Assembly (NCBI RefSeq): GCF_000745315.1
Contig: NZ_JQNQ01000001.1
Coordinates: 1 to 64,000, forward strand
Reading direction: 5' to 3'
Source: Salegentibacter sp. Hel_I_6
Lineage (GTDB): Bacteria > Bacteroidota > Bacteroidia > Flavobacteriales > Flavobacteriaceae
DNA length: 64,000 nucleotides
Part shown: one piece after another, positions 9,104 through 17,298 of the stretch
Numbering within the stretch: position 1 is the first letter of the stretch
Layout: the number at the start of each line of letters is the position of its first letter
Notes under the pieces: generated by a model
Told to the model about the DNA's origin: nothing
Database searches by the model: none
The model's input: the letters and a program-made list of their open reading frames with translations, nothing else
Position numbers and translations under genes: made by a program

Positions 9104-10354
9104 TTACTCCAAAATCAATTCTTCAATATCACCAAAATTAGAATAACTGGAAGTAATTACCTTATCACCAGGTTCAATCCCTTCAAGGACTTCATAGTAT
9201 TCGGTATTCTGACTCCCTAATTGAATGGGAGCTTTATACGCAGTTTTTCCATCCTCGCTCAATTTAAAAACCCAGTTCCCACCAGTTTGCTGGAAAAATC
9301 CTCCCTTAGGAATTAATATCGCTTCTTTTTCCTGGCTAAGCGCCAGCCTAATTTGAAACGTTTGTCCGCGGCGCAGTCCGTTCGGTTCTTCTTCCTTAAA
9401 TTCCATATCTACCTGGAACCTGCCATTATTTACCTGGGTATATACTTTTTTGATCTCCAGTAGGGCTTCTTTACCGTTGCTCGTGAATGTTCCCTCCTGC
9501 CCGGTTACAATTCTTGAAATATAATGCTCGTCAATTTCAGCCCTAATTTTATACCCGCTTAGTACATCCAATTGCCCCAGGCGTTCTCCTTTAGTTTTAG
9601 ATTCTCCAATTTCAGCATCTAATGATGTAAGCTGGCCATCTATTGGCGCTCTAACTACCAAATCCTCTACTTTTTTACGCATCAATTCGAGCGCCTTTTG
9701 GGTACGCTGGTAAGATTCCCTGCTTTGGTTAATTTCTTGTTTTGTAGCAATCGAATCTTGCTCCATAACCTCTTTTGCTAATTTCATCCTTTCTTTTTGA
9801 TAGGTGTAATTATTTTGCGATTCCAGGTATTCCTGTTTTCCTATAGCTCCTTTTTCAAGTAAACGCGTATTTAATTTATAAACCCTTTCGGCCTCCTTTA
9901 AGCTATTTTCAACATCGGTCAATTGGTTTAATCGGTTAATAGTGTTTTGCCTGGCAGCGGTTTGCGAAATTTGCATTTGGGTAAGTAAATCATACACCGA
10001 AGTTTCTTGATTGACCAGGCTTAATTCCAAATCGGTATTCGAAAGCCTTAGAATGGGCTCTCCCTCCTTCATCATTGCTCCATCTTCCACAAATTTTTCT
10101 TCTACACGACCACCTTCAACGGCATCTAGATAAATGGTTTTTATTGGCAGTACAGCTCCGTTCACTGGTATATTTTCCTGGAAATTTCCTTTCTTTACTT
10201 CACTAATGCTTATCCTTTCTTTTTCAACATTCAATTTGGAATTTCCTGTAGAAGAAATTAATACGAACACGATTAGTGCAACGATTAAAACCGATCCTCC
10301 TATAATGGCGAACTTTTTAGTGGTAAAGCGTTTCTTTTTAAGCGGTATATCCAT
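9104..10354 (-). CDS. Periplasmic adaptor (HlyD/MacA-like membrane fusion protein)
   Basis: This 416-aa protein has one N-terminal membrane anchor (residues ~15-33). It then has a barrel-sandwich/lipoyl half (VEEKFVEDGAMMKEGEPILRL), a long alpha-helical coiled-coil hairpin (residues ~105-230), the second lipoyl half (VVRAPIDGQLTSLDAEIGE) and beta-barrel/membrane-proximal domains. Adaptors of this type bridge a MacB-like pump to an outer-membrane channel. No TolC-like gene is present in the window, so the channel must be encoded elsewhere or beyond the left edge. It is first in the operon and follows a sigma-54-like element. Confidence 0.93.
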   Translation of the reverse strand: MDIPLKKKRFTTKKFAIIGGSVLIVALIVFVLISSTGNSKLNVEKERISISEVKKGNFQENIPVNGAVLPIKTIYLDAVEGGRVEEKFVEDGAMMKEGEPILRLSNTDLELSLVNQETSVYDLLTQMQISQTAARQNTINRLNQLTDVENSLKEAERVYKLNTRLLEKGAIGKQEYLESQNNYTYQKERMKLAKEVMEQDSIATKQEINQSRESYQRTQKALELMRKKVEDLVVRAPIDGQLTSLDAEIGESKTKGERLGQLDVLSGYKIRAEIDEHYISRIVTGQEGTFTSNGKEALLEIKKVYTQVNNGRFQVDMEFKEEEPNGLRRGQTFQIRLALSQEKEAILIPKGGFFQQTGGNWVFKLSEDGKTAYKAPIQLGSQNTEYYEVLEGIEPGDKVITSSYSNFGDIEELILE

Positions 10355-10381
10355 AAAATAATTTGTTTCCTCTTAGTTTAT

Positions 10382-10397
10382 AGACAATACAGTGCCA
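10382..10397 (-). promoter_or_regulatory. Candidate sigma-54 promoter of the efflux operon
   Basis: On the minus strand the sequence reads TGGCACTGTATTGTCT. The -24 box TGGCAC is perfect. The -12 box (TGTCT) is a weak match to TTGCW, with TC where GC is expected at the correct distance. The implied transcription start would be about 17 bp before the adaptor ATG at 10354. The adjacent divergent regulator has a sigma-54 activation domain, which is the reason to take an imperfect match seriously. Confidence 0.4.
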
Positions 10398-10449
10398 TAA
10401 TTTTAAGCGATTGTAAATCATATATTTAGCGTTTTTCAATGAATAAAAA

Positions 10450-10467
10450 GTGTTCATTTTCGAACAC
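10450..10467. promoter_or_regulatory. Dyad GTGTTC-N6-GAACAC, candidate regulator binding site
   Basis: This is a perfect 6-bp inverted repeat with a 6-bp spacer, followed at about 10471-10477 by a further TGTTCG half-site-like sequence. It lies about 90 bp upstream of the start predicted from the sigma-54-like element, which is normal enhancer spacing for NtrC-type activators. It also lies about 92 bp upstream of the regulator's own ATG, so it could serve both divergent transcripts. Confidence 0.5.
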
Positions 10468-10558
10468 CTTCTGTTCGCTTATAATACAATTTTGTTGTGG
10501 TGGTTTTTTGTCTTGTTGAAATTCTGAAGCTTTCTGATTAAATTGTAATATTGTAGCT

Positions 10559-11902
10559 ATGCAACTTAAGAATGCCAAAATACTTATTATTGACGATGAT
10601 CAGGACGTACTGACCGCGCTTCGCCTTTTGTTAAAACCTTTTGTTGCTCAAATTACTGTTGAAAAACAACCCGGAAATATAAATTCCCTTCTCACCTCAT
10701 CCAGTTTTGATGTGGTGATTTTGGATATGAATTTCAACGGACTCGTAAATACGGGAAATGAAGGTATTTTTTGGCTTAAGCGAATTAAGGAAATTACTCC
10801 CGATACCGATGTTATTCTAATTACCGCATACGGTGATATTGATCTTGCCATACGATCTTTAAAAGAAGGCGCTTCAGATTTTATAGTTAAACCCTGGCAG
10901 AATAAAAAGGTAATCGAATCTTTGCAGGAAATGCTTCAAAACAGGAAAAGCAAAGGAAAATCGATAAAAACTAAAAGCGAAGGGTCTAAAATAGTTGGGG
11001 AAAGCGCAGAAATTCGTGAGGTTTTTCAGAAAATACAGAAAGTAGCGCCGACTGATGCAAATATTTTAATTCTAGGAGAAAACGGTACTGGAAAAGACCT
11101 CGTGGCTAGAGCCATTCACGACAACTCAAACAGAAAGAATAAAGCTTTTGTAAAAGTTGATGTGGGCGCGCTTACTTCCACCCTATTTGAAAGTGAATTG
11201 TTCGGATATAAAAAGGGTGCTTTTACCGATGCCAGAGAAGACCGGAAAGGTAGATTTGAAGCTGCTCAGGGCGGTACACTTTTTCTTGATGAAATAGGGA
11301 ATATAAGTCTTAGCCAGCAAGCTAGGTTATTAACTGTACTTCAAAACCGGCAAATTAGTCCGCTTGGATCTAATGAAGTGATCCCGATAGATATTCGGCT
11401 GATTTGCGCCACCAACCTGGATATTTCAGAATTATCTAATGAAGCTAAATTCAGAAAAGATTTAATTTACCGCATAAATACGGTAGATATTATTGTGCCA
11501 CCCCTAAGATTGCGCGGTACCGACATCACCTTACTCACCAAACATTTTTTGGAAGTTTATGCTGAAAAATATGCGAAAGGTCCGTTTAAATTAGACGCGG
11601 GGTTTTTGAGTAAATTGAAAAATCACAACTTCCCTGGTAACATCCGGGAATTGCAATTTGTAATTGAGCGTGCGGTTATCATGGCTGAAGGCACTTTGCT
11701 TGGTGCAAACGACCTTTCTTTTTCAGCAATAGAAAGTAAAATTGAGAATAGCGAAATTGAAGATACCCGCCTGGAAACTGTCGAAAAAAATACCATTTTA
11801 AAGGTTATCGATAAAAACAGGGGAAATATTTCCAAATCGGCTAAAGAACTGGGAATTACACGTGCCGCACTTTATAGAAGACTGGAGAAATATGACCTTT
11901 AA
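10559..11902 (+). CDS. Sigma-54-dependent response regulator (NtrC family)
   Basis: This 447-aa transcriptional activator has three domains in order. The receiver covers residues ~7-125 (acidic pocket DDD at 12-14, phospho-acceptor Asp56 in VVILDMNFNG). The AAA+ sigma-54 interaction domain covers ~145-375 (Walker A GENGTGKD, GAFTDA loop that contacts sigma-54, Walker B GGTLFLDEIG). The C-terminal Fis-type helix-turn-helix is NISKSAKELGITRAALYRRL. It overlaps the kinase gene downstream and is divergent from the efflux operon, so it probably senses a signal through that kinase and switches on the pump genes; this last step is inference from context. Confidence 0.95.
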   Translation: MQLKNAKILIIDDDQDVLTALRLLLKPFVAQITVEKQPGNINSLLTSSSFDVVILDMNFNGLVNTGNEGIFWLKRIKEITPDTDVILITAYGDIDLAIRSLKEGASDFIVKPWQNKKVIESLQEMLQNRKSKGKSIKTKSEGSKIVGESAEIREVFQKIQKVAPTDANILILGENGTGKDLVARAIHDNSNRKNKAFVKVDVGALTSTLFESELFGYKKGAFTDAREDRKGRFEAAQGGTLFLDEIGNISLSQQARLLTVLQNRQISPLGSNEVIPIDIRLICATNLDISELSNEAKFRKDLIYRINTVDIIVPPLRLRGTDITLLTKHFLEVYAEKYAKGPFKLDAGFLSKLKNHNFPGNIRELQFVIERAVIMAEGTLLGANDLSFSAIESKIENSEIEDTRLETVEKNTILKVIDKNRGNISKSAKELGITRAALYRRLEKYDL

Positions 11903-13247
11903 AACCTATCATACCGGGGTGTTTATTCGGATTTTTCTTTTGATTATCGTCATTGGGATTTTAGCATTTTCTGCTTTGGAAACCAATTATATGCTAGCCA
12001 CAGCATCATTGGTTGTATTGATCCTGATTACTTATGAATTTTTCCGTTTCCTGAGTCGGCGTTTCAATATTATTGAAGATTTTTTTGAATCAATTAAATA
12101 CCGTGATTTTTCCAGGCATTATCTAGAAAAGAACAAATTAGCAGATATCCAATCTTTATATCAAGGTTTTAATACCGTGAATAAAGTGGTACGGGAAATA
12201 AATTCAGAAAAAGAAACGCAATATCTGTATTTGCAAAAAATACTGGAACTTATTGATATTGGGATTATCGCTTACAATACAAAAAATGGCGAAGTCTTGT
12301 GGGCGAATGAAGCTTTTCAGGCTTCTTTAGATTTTCCTTCTTTTAAAAATATCAGTTTTGTTAAAAGTAGAAATAAAGAATTACACCAACTCCTTTTTGA
12401 AAATTTTTATTCCAAAGCAAACACCCTGGAAATGCCGATTAAAAAAGAGACCATTAAAGTCTTAATATCGAATGCCCTTTTCAATGTTGGAGAAAAATCA
12501 TTTAAATTAATTGTGCTTCATAATATTGAAGATACGTTGAATAAAACTGAATCTGAAGCCTGGAAAAAGTTGCTGAGTGTAATGACGCACGAAATTATGA
12601 ATTCCATCGCCCCAATTTCTTCATTGGCTGGTACACTGAAGTTTCAGGCAGAGATGCATGAGCAAAATCCGAAGGAAAATAGCCTGAATATTGAAGATCT
12701 TAATGCAGGCTTATCCAGCATTGAAAAACGAAGCGAAGGTTTGCTGAAATTTGCAAAAACCTATCGCAGTTTGAGTAAAGTAACCAAGATTGATAAAGAG
12801 CAAATTCAAATAAGTGAATTATTCAAAAATTTAGAAAACCTTTTAAAACCAGGAAAGGACAAAAATATTCTATTGGATTTTGAATTAAAAGACCCCAATT
12901 TGGAGGTGGAAGCTGATGCTTATTTGTTGGAACAGGTATTAATAAACCTTGTCTTGAACGCCATGGAAGCTTGTGAGAATATCCCAAATCCAAAAGTGAA
13001 GGTTTTTGCTGAAAAGAAATTTGACGGGCAGGTAGTGATTTCGGTCACCGATAATGGACCGGGAATTCCTGAGGAAATTAAAGACCAGATTTTCGTTCCT
13101 TTCTTCACTACAAAAAAAGAAGGCAGCGGCATTGGATTAAGTCTTTCCAAACAGATTATGACCCTACACGGCGGGAAAATTCAAGTTACCAGTAAGGAAA
13201 ATAAAGGAACTTTAATTAGTTTGATATTTAAGTGGAATTCGTCTTAA
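11892..13247 (+). CDS. Sensor histidine kinase (NtrB/NtrY-like)
   Basis: This 451-aa membrane kinase has two N-terminal hydrophobic segments (residues ~8-50), a PAS-like region (~110-210), a HisKA domain with phospho-acceptor His233 in SVMTHEIMNSIAP, and a HATPase domain (N box NLVLNAMEAC, G boxes DNGPGIPEEI and GSGIGLSLSKQIM). I chose the ATG at 11892, which gives MTFKTYHTGVFIRIFLL, an 11-bp overlap with the regulator gene and a GGAG just upstream. An in-frame ATG at 11862 would add ten uncharacteristic residues. With little between the membrane helices, it may sense within the membrane or cytoplasm rather than through a large periplasmic domain. Confidence 0.93.
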   Translation: MTFKTYHTGVFIRIFLLIIVIGILAFSALETNYMLATASLVVLILITYEFFRFLSRRFNIIEDFFESIKYRDFSRHYLEKNKLADIQSLYQGFNTVNKVVREINSEKETQYLYLQKILELIDIGIIAYNTKNGEVLWANEAFQASLDFPSFKNISFVKSRNKELHQLLFENFYSKANTLEMPIKKETIKVLISNALFNVGEKSFKLIVLHNIEDTLNKTESEAWKKLLSVMTHEIMNSIAPISSLAGTLKFQAEMHEQNPKENSLNIEDLNAGLSSIEKRSEGLLKFAKTYRSLSKVTKIDKEQIQISELFKNLENLLKPGKDKNILLDFELKDPNLEVEADAYLLEQVLINLVLNAMEACENIPNPKVKVFAEKKFDGQVVISVTDNGPGIPEEIKDQIFVPFFTTKKEGSGIGLSLSKQIMTLHGGKIQVTSKENKGTLISLIFKWNSS

Positions 13248-14019
13248 ACGAAATTATTCGGAAATAGATAGTTTGCTCAAATTTTTTAATAGAAATGGGA
13301 TCTTGAACTTTTTTATTCAACTACTTTTAAAGCGTAGAAATTTAACAAAGATATTTTTCTAATTCATTCGATTTTAACCGATGACTTCTTTGGAGTAAAA
13401 CTGGATAAAAATTAAAGAAAAATTAATTGCTATCGTCATTATAGCAATTTGAAAATGTCCCTATATCATTTTTAATATTACTAGCATTTGAATGGTGATC
13501 AATGATTAAAGATGCACGAATTCTGACTGTAAAATTATCTAACTCAAGTTTTGTTCCGTCAAAATATTTTGACCTGTTTTCTTTTGGCCCCAAAATAGAA
13601 ATAAAAGTAATTTCTTGAAGTATTCAAATTTTTTACTATTTCGTAAGATCTATAGCTTAAGAATATCGAAATCATCTGAAATAAAATTTTCTTTGCCATT
13701 TTCTCTTATCTGATTTAAAGCTATATATCCACAATTCCCAATTGTATAAACTTCTATAATTGGTATTGTGGATACTTATTAATTGAAAAAAAAATGTGAG
13801 TTGAGGAATAAAAAAGCAACCACATTTTTGAGTCACAATGAATCATATATTATTATAAGCTGTAAGTAAATTTTACTCTTTATATAGAGAATTGGTTTTA
13901 TATCAGAGAAAACAGGAAGTTACAGGTTTTGTACAATGCATTATAATAATTTTCTGGATCAAGATTATTATTTTTAAACCCAGAGAATTTTGAAATTAAT
14001 ACGAAAATTTCCTAGAAAA
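13248..14019. other. Gene-poor AT-rich interval
   Basis: About 770 bp between the kinase gene and the universal stress gene hold no intact reading frame I can support, no tRNA and no clear terminator. The only structure seen is the broken minus-strand frame at 13423-13775. The AT content is higher than in flanking genes. Confidence 0.7.
13423..13775 (-). pseudogene. Possible decayed coding sequence of unknown family
   Basis: On the minus strand two stretches read like protein but lie in different frames and have no shared start. Upstream, from about 13775, a segment includes TIGNCGYIALNQIREN and stops after DDFDILKL. Downstream, a ~60-codon segment includes GPKENRSKYFDGTKLELDN and RIRASLIIDHHS and stops at 13423. 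A third frame bridges them. The pattern fits a gene broken by at least two frameshifts, but chance cannot be excluded at this length. I do not recognise the family. Confidence 0.3.
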
Positions 14020-14481
14020 CTAATCCTTCTTTATCGGCACCATAAAAACCGGCACTTCAGTTTTTTCTAAAACATTTGAAGCGACAGTTCCCATTAAAAG
14101 TTTTTCAAAAACAGAATGGCTATGGGTACCCATAACCACCAAATCGGCATTCCAGGTTTTTGAATATTCCAGGATAGCTGTTGCCGCATCGCCTTCAGAT
14201 AAATGGGTTTCTACGTTCTCATCTTCAAGATTTTTCGCGGCAGTTTCCAGGAAATCTTCCACTACTTCCCTCATTTCCCTGGCGATATCAAGATTTACCG
14301 CCATTTCATCGTAACCGGAATAGCCCATAAAAGTAGGATAATCAATCCCGTAATAACTTAAATTTGCCATGACGTGAAGTAAACAAACTTTAGCATTCAA
14401 CTGTTTTGCCAGCTTGTAACCAGCTTCAGCTACTTTCTCTGAAACTGGATGATAATCTATTGCAATTAATATACGCTTCAT
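14020..14481 (-). CDS. Universal stress protein, UspA family
   Basis: This 153-aa single-domain protein has the UspA fold. The N-terminal strand is MKRILIAIDYHP and the nucleotide-loop region near residues 118-132 is GTHSHSVFEKLLMGT, ending VPVFMVPI. The spacing resembles the ATP-binding G-2X-G-9X-G(S/T) loop but is not an exact match, so ATP binding is uncertain. It is usually a cytoplasmic protein induced in stress or slow growth. It stands alone, with the next gene on the same strand 89 bp upstream. Confidence 0.92.
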   Translation of the reverse strand: MKRILIAIDYHPVSEKVAEAGYKLAKQLNAKVCLLHVMANLSYYGIDYPTFMGYSGYDEMAVNLDIAREMREVVEDFLETAAKNLEDENVETHLSEGDAATAILEYSKTWNADLVVMGTHSHSVFEKLLMGTVASNVLEKTEVPVFMVPIKKD

Positions 14482-14570
14482 AAGAATGGATTTCTTATAA
14501 AGTTATTAAATGAATTTTAAAATGTAGAAATTAAATAAGGAATACTTTTATAAGTGAAAGTTGTTTTAAA

Positions 14571-15188
14571 CTATTCCTTTACAACAATTAAACTGGCTTT
14601 GGCTCCTGTTAAAAGGTTCCATTCTTTGGAAGCTACAAGATTACCGTTCTCCTCTAAAACTTTTAACTGGGCCGTATTGGGACCAGAAGACCCCTGGTTT
14701 ATTGCTTCAAATTCAATATTATTGAATCCGCTTTCAAGCGTAACTAATATAGGATGAAAACTACCACCAAGTACTACCCGTTCCACAAATTTACCATTTA
14801 CGTAAACATTTACCTGGTCGCCATCTACAAATTGATGATCCCGACAATAAAGTTCAACAAATTTTCCAGTAGTTTTAAAATCGCCTAAGTATTGGTCTTC
14901 TCTATACTTTTCCAGAGCTTCTTTATCCTTTGTCCATTTTTCTTTTACAGCATCGCCCGCGGTTTTTAAGTTATTAGGCTTCTCTCTAAAATCTATTTCT
15001 TTAGGTTTTTCACGAAGATATTTACTTTCTTCATTAGATTCTTCAGCACGAAGTATAGGAAAGCCCGAGGAATTTGTTTCAGACTCAGCTTTTAAAATTC
15101 CTCCTGTCTTATTGGTAGCAGGTAGATCTATCTGTCCATAACTTAATATAGAAAAGCAAAAGAACAAAAATGTATAGATAAACTTCAT
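14571..15188 (-). CDS. Secreted protein of unknown function
   Basis: This 205-aa protein has a clear signal peptide (MKFIYTFLFFCFSILSYGQ, probable cleavage before or after the Gln). A charged, probably disordered stretch rich in Glu/Lys covers residues ~40-105. A beta-rich C-terminal domain (~108-205) contains FVDGDQVNVYVNGKFVERVV and FNNIEFEAINQGSSGP, resembling a small jelly-roll or Ig-like module. I do not recognise a named family. The predicted location is the periplasm or outside the cell. Confidence 0.8.
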   Translation of the reverse strand: MKFIYTFLFFCFSILSYGQIDLPATNKTGGILKAESETNSSGFPILRAEESNEESKYLREKPKEIDFREKPNNLKTAGDAVKEKWTKDKEALEKYREDQYLGDFKTTGKFVELYCRDHQFVDGDQVNVYVNGKFVERVVLGGSFHPILVTLESGFNNIEFEAINQGSSGPNTAQLKVLEENGNLVASKEWNLLTGAKASLIVVKE

Positions 15189-15351
15189 AGAATGAATTCT
15201 TTAACCCAATTAATATCAAAAATACAGCCAAATTATCATATTGAAAAATATTTTGAGTATTAAACCTCAAATGTAATTTAATCCCAAAGGCATTCGAAAA
15301 ACATTTACTTATCTTTACTTTACCAAGCGAGATAAAAAATCAAACATTAGT

Positions 15352-16011
15352 ATGCAGATACATCATCTCTTAGAAGAAAATTCTATCGCCGGTAAATTTG
15401 TGGCGCAACTCAGGGATACTGAAATTCAAAAAGACCGAATGCGTTTCCGTAGGAATATTGAGCGCCTGGGTGAAATTTTAGGTTACGAACTGAGTAAAAA
15501 ATTAAAATTTTCGGCTAAAAATATCAATACTCCCCTGGGCAATGCTGAAGTACAATTACCAGAAAATGAAATTGTGGTTTGCTCTATTTTACGTGCCGGA
15601 CTTCCTTTACATAATGGATTACTGAATTATTTTGACGATGCTGAAAATTCATTTATTTCTGCTTATCGCCATCATCCAGATAACGATGAAAATTTTGAAA
15701 TTGTAGTAGAATACCTTGCCTCTCCTTCTCTTGAAGGAAAAACACTAATTCTTGCCGATCCTATGCTTGCCACAGGCGGTTCTTTTGTAAATGTGATGAA
15801 GGCTTTAGAAAAAATGGGGAAACCCAAAGAAATTCATTTGGTTGCAGTAATTGGTGCCGAAGAAGGAATTGCTAATATAACCGCAGAGTTTCCGGAAGAT
15901 GCTAAACTTTGGATCGCTACCATAGATAAAGAGTTAGACAGTCGCGGTTATATTCTACCTGGTCTTGGCGATGCCGGAGATCTTTGTTATGGCGGCAAAT
16001 TGCAGCACTAA
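15352..16011 (+). CDS. upp: Uracil phosphoribosyltransferase
   Basis: This 219-aa cytoplasmic salvage enzyme makes UMP from uracil and PRPP. The PRPP-binding signature DPMLATGGS is at residues 136-144, SILRAGLPLHNGLL is the typical upstream loop, and the C-terminus carries the uracil-contact region (RGYILPGLGDAGDLCYG). The length is normal. It starts at ATG 15352 and is monocistronic as far as can be seen. Confidence 0.93.
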   Translation: MQIHHLLEENSIAGKFVAQLRDTEIQKDRMRFRRNIERLGEILGYELSKKLKFSAKNINTPLGNAEVQLPENEIVVCSILRAGLPLHNGLLNYFDDAENSFISAYRHHPDNDENFEIVVEYLASPSLEGKTLILADPMLATGGSFVNVMKALEKMGKPKEIHLVAVIGAEEGIANITAEFPEDAKLWIATIDKELDSRGYILPGLGDAGDLCYGGKLQH

Positions 16012-16107
16012 TTAGCAAATACTATTATAATTTTCTTAAGTGCTGGGTGCAGGCTTCAATATTTCTTAAATTGAAATTTAAATATTCTCAAATTTAAAAA
16101 TCAATTT

Positions 16108-17121
16108 ATGAAGGCCATAGGAATAAAAAAATCACTCCCAATAGATCAGGAACATAGTTTTATTGAATTCAATACTGAAGAACCAAAACCGGGCGATTCA
16201 GACCTATTGGTGCGCATTAAAGCGATTTCAGTAAATCCCGTAGATTTTAAAGTGAGGCAAAATGCCGCAAAGGATAAGGAATTAGATAAGCCGAAGATCC
16301 TTGGCTGGGATGCTGCCGGAATTGTTGAAAGAGTTGGCAATAAAGTCACCAAATTTAAACAGGGAGACGAAGTCTTTTATGCCGGCGAAATAGATAGGCC
16401 CGGTTGTAATGCTGAATTTCAATTGGTAAATGAAAATATCACCGGCCACAAACCTAAAAACCTAAGCTTTGAAGAAGCTGCAGCGCTGCCGCTTACTTCC
16501 CTCACAGCCTGGGAATGTATTTTTGAACGCTTAAAGATCGAGGAGAATTCGGGTGAAAATCAGGATATTCTAATTATTGGTGGTGCCGGTGGGGTTGGTT
16601 CTATTGCGATCCAGCTTTTAAAGAAATTAACCAAATTTAATGTGATAGCAACAGCTTCCAGAAATGAAACCGAAGAATGGTGCCGAAATATGGGAGCCGA
16701 TGTGATTATAAATCATAAAAACCTGGAAGAAGAAATGAAATCTAAAGGCTATGGTCAAGTTGATTTTATCCTGAATTTTGCTGATACCGATATGCATTGG
16801 GATGCCATGGCTGAACTCATAAAACCACAGGGAAATATTTGTTCCATTGTGGAAACAAAAAATCCGGTAGATCTAAATAAACTAAAAAATAAAAGTGCGG
16901 CTTTTCACTGGGAATTAATGTTTACCCGTGCAAAATTTCAAACCCCAGATTTGCACAAACAGCACGAGATCCTTGAGAGAATTTCGAAACTTTTAGAGGA
17001 AAAAACTATTGAAACCACCCTAAATAAAACTTTCAGCGGACTTAAAGCTGAAACATTTAAAGAAGTTCACAGTTTCCAGGAATCGGGGAAATCTATTGGT
17101 AAAAATGTGATTTCGCTTTAA
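16108..17121 (+). CDS. Medium-chain reductase, zinc-independent quinone oxidoreductase type
   Basis: This 337-aa NAD(P)H-dependent oxidoreductase has a GroES-like catalytic half (NPVDFKVRQ near the N-terminus, DEVFYAGEIDRPGCNAEFQ) followed by a Rossmann fold with GGAGGVGSIAIQLLK near residues 157-171. The position that binds catalytic zinc in alcohol dehydrogenases is occupied by NPVDFK rather than Cys, pointing to the quinone oxidoreductase/ZTA1-like branch that is often annotated as zinc-binding alcohol dehydrogenase. The natural substrate is not predictable, though quinones or reactive enones are likely. Confidence 0.88.
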   Translation: MKAIGIKKSLPIDQEHSFIEFNTEEPKPGDSDLLVRIKAISVNPVDFKVRQNAAKDKELDKPKILGWDAAGIVERVGNKVTKFKQGDEVFYAGEIDRPGCNAEFQLVNENITGHKPKNLSFEEAAALPLTSLTAWECIFERLKIEENSGENQDILIIGGAGGVGSIAIQLLKKLTKFNVIATASRNETEEWCRNMGADVIINHKNLEEEMKSKGYGQVDFILNFADTDMHWDAMAELIKPQGNICSIVETKNPVDLNKLKNKSAAFHWELMFTRAKFQTPDLHKQHEILERISKLLEEKTIETTLNKTFSGLKAETFKEVHSFQESGKSIGKNVISL

Positions 17122-17130
17122 GGAATAAAA

Positions 17131-17272
17131 AAGAGGTTGTTTGGAAAGTTTTTTTTCTCGTCACCCTGAACTGGTTTCAGGGTCTAACATGTTTAAAATC
17201 ATAAACAAATTAGATGCTGGAACGAGTTCAGCATGACACGTGACAAGAAAATATTAACTCCAAACAACCTCT
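17131..17272. repeat. Palindromic intergenic element, MITE/REP-like, ~142 bp
   Basis: The ends are a perfect 14-bp inverted repeat, AGAGGTTGTTTGGA (17132-17145) and its complement (17259-17272). Inside are a second arm (TTTCTCGTCA versus TGACAAGAAA, 9 of 10 paired) and two small hairpins, CCCTGAA-N5-TTCAGGG (17164-17182) and ATGCTG...CAGCAT (17214-17234). The element fills the gap between convergent genes. From memory, similar CACCCTGAACT...TTCAGCATGAC elements are scattered in flavobacterial genomes. It may also end transcription from both sides. Confidence 0.6.
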
Positions 17273-17298
17273 CAAACATTGCAATTAAACAGAATCTT

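Noticed and set aside
13600..13775. OTU-like or Cys-protease-like motif (GNCGYIAL) in the broken frame
   Set aside because: It is a short match of a few residues in a decayed frame with no other catalytic residue; chance is as likely.
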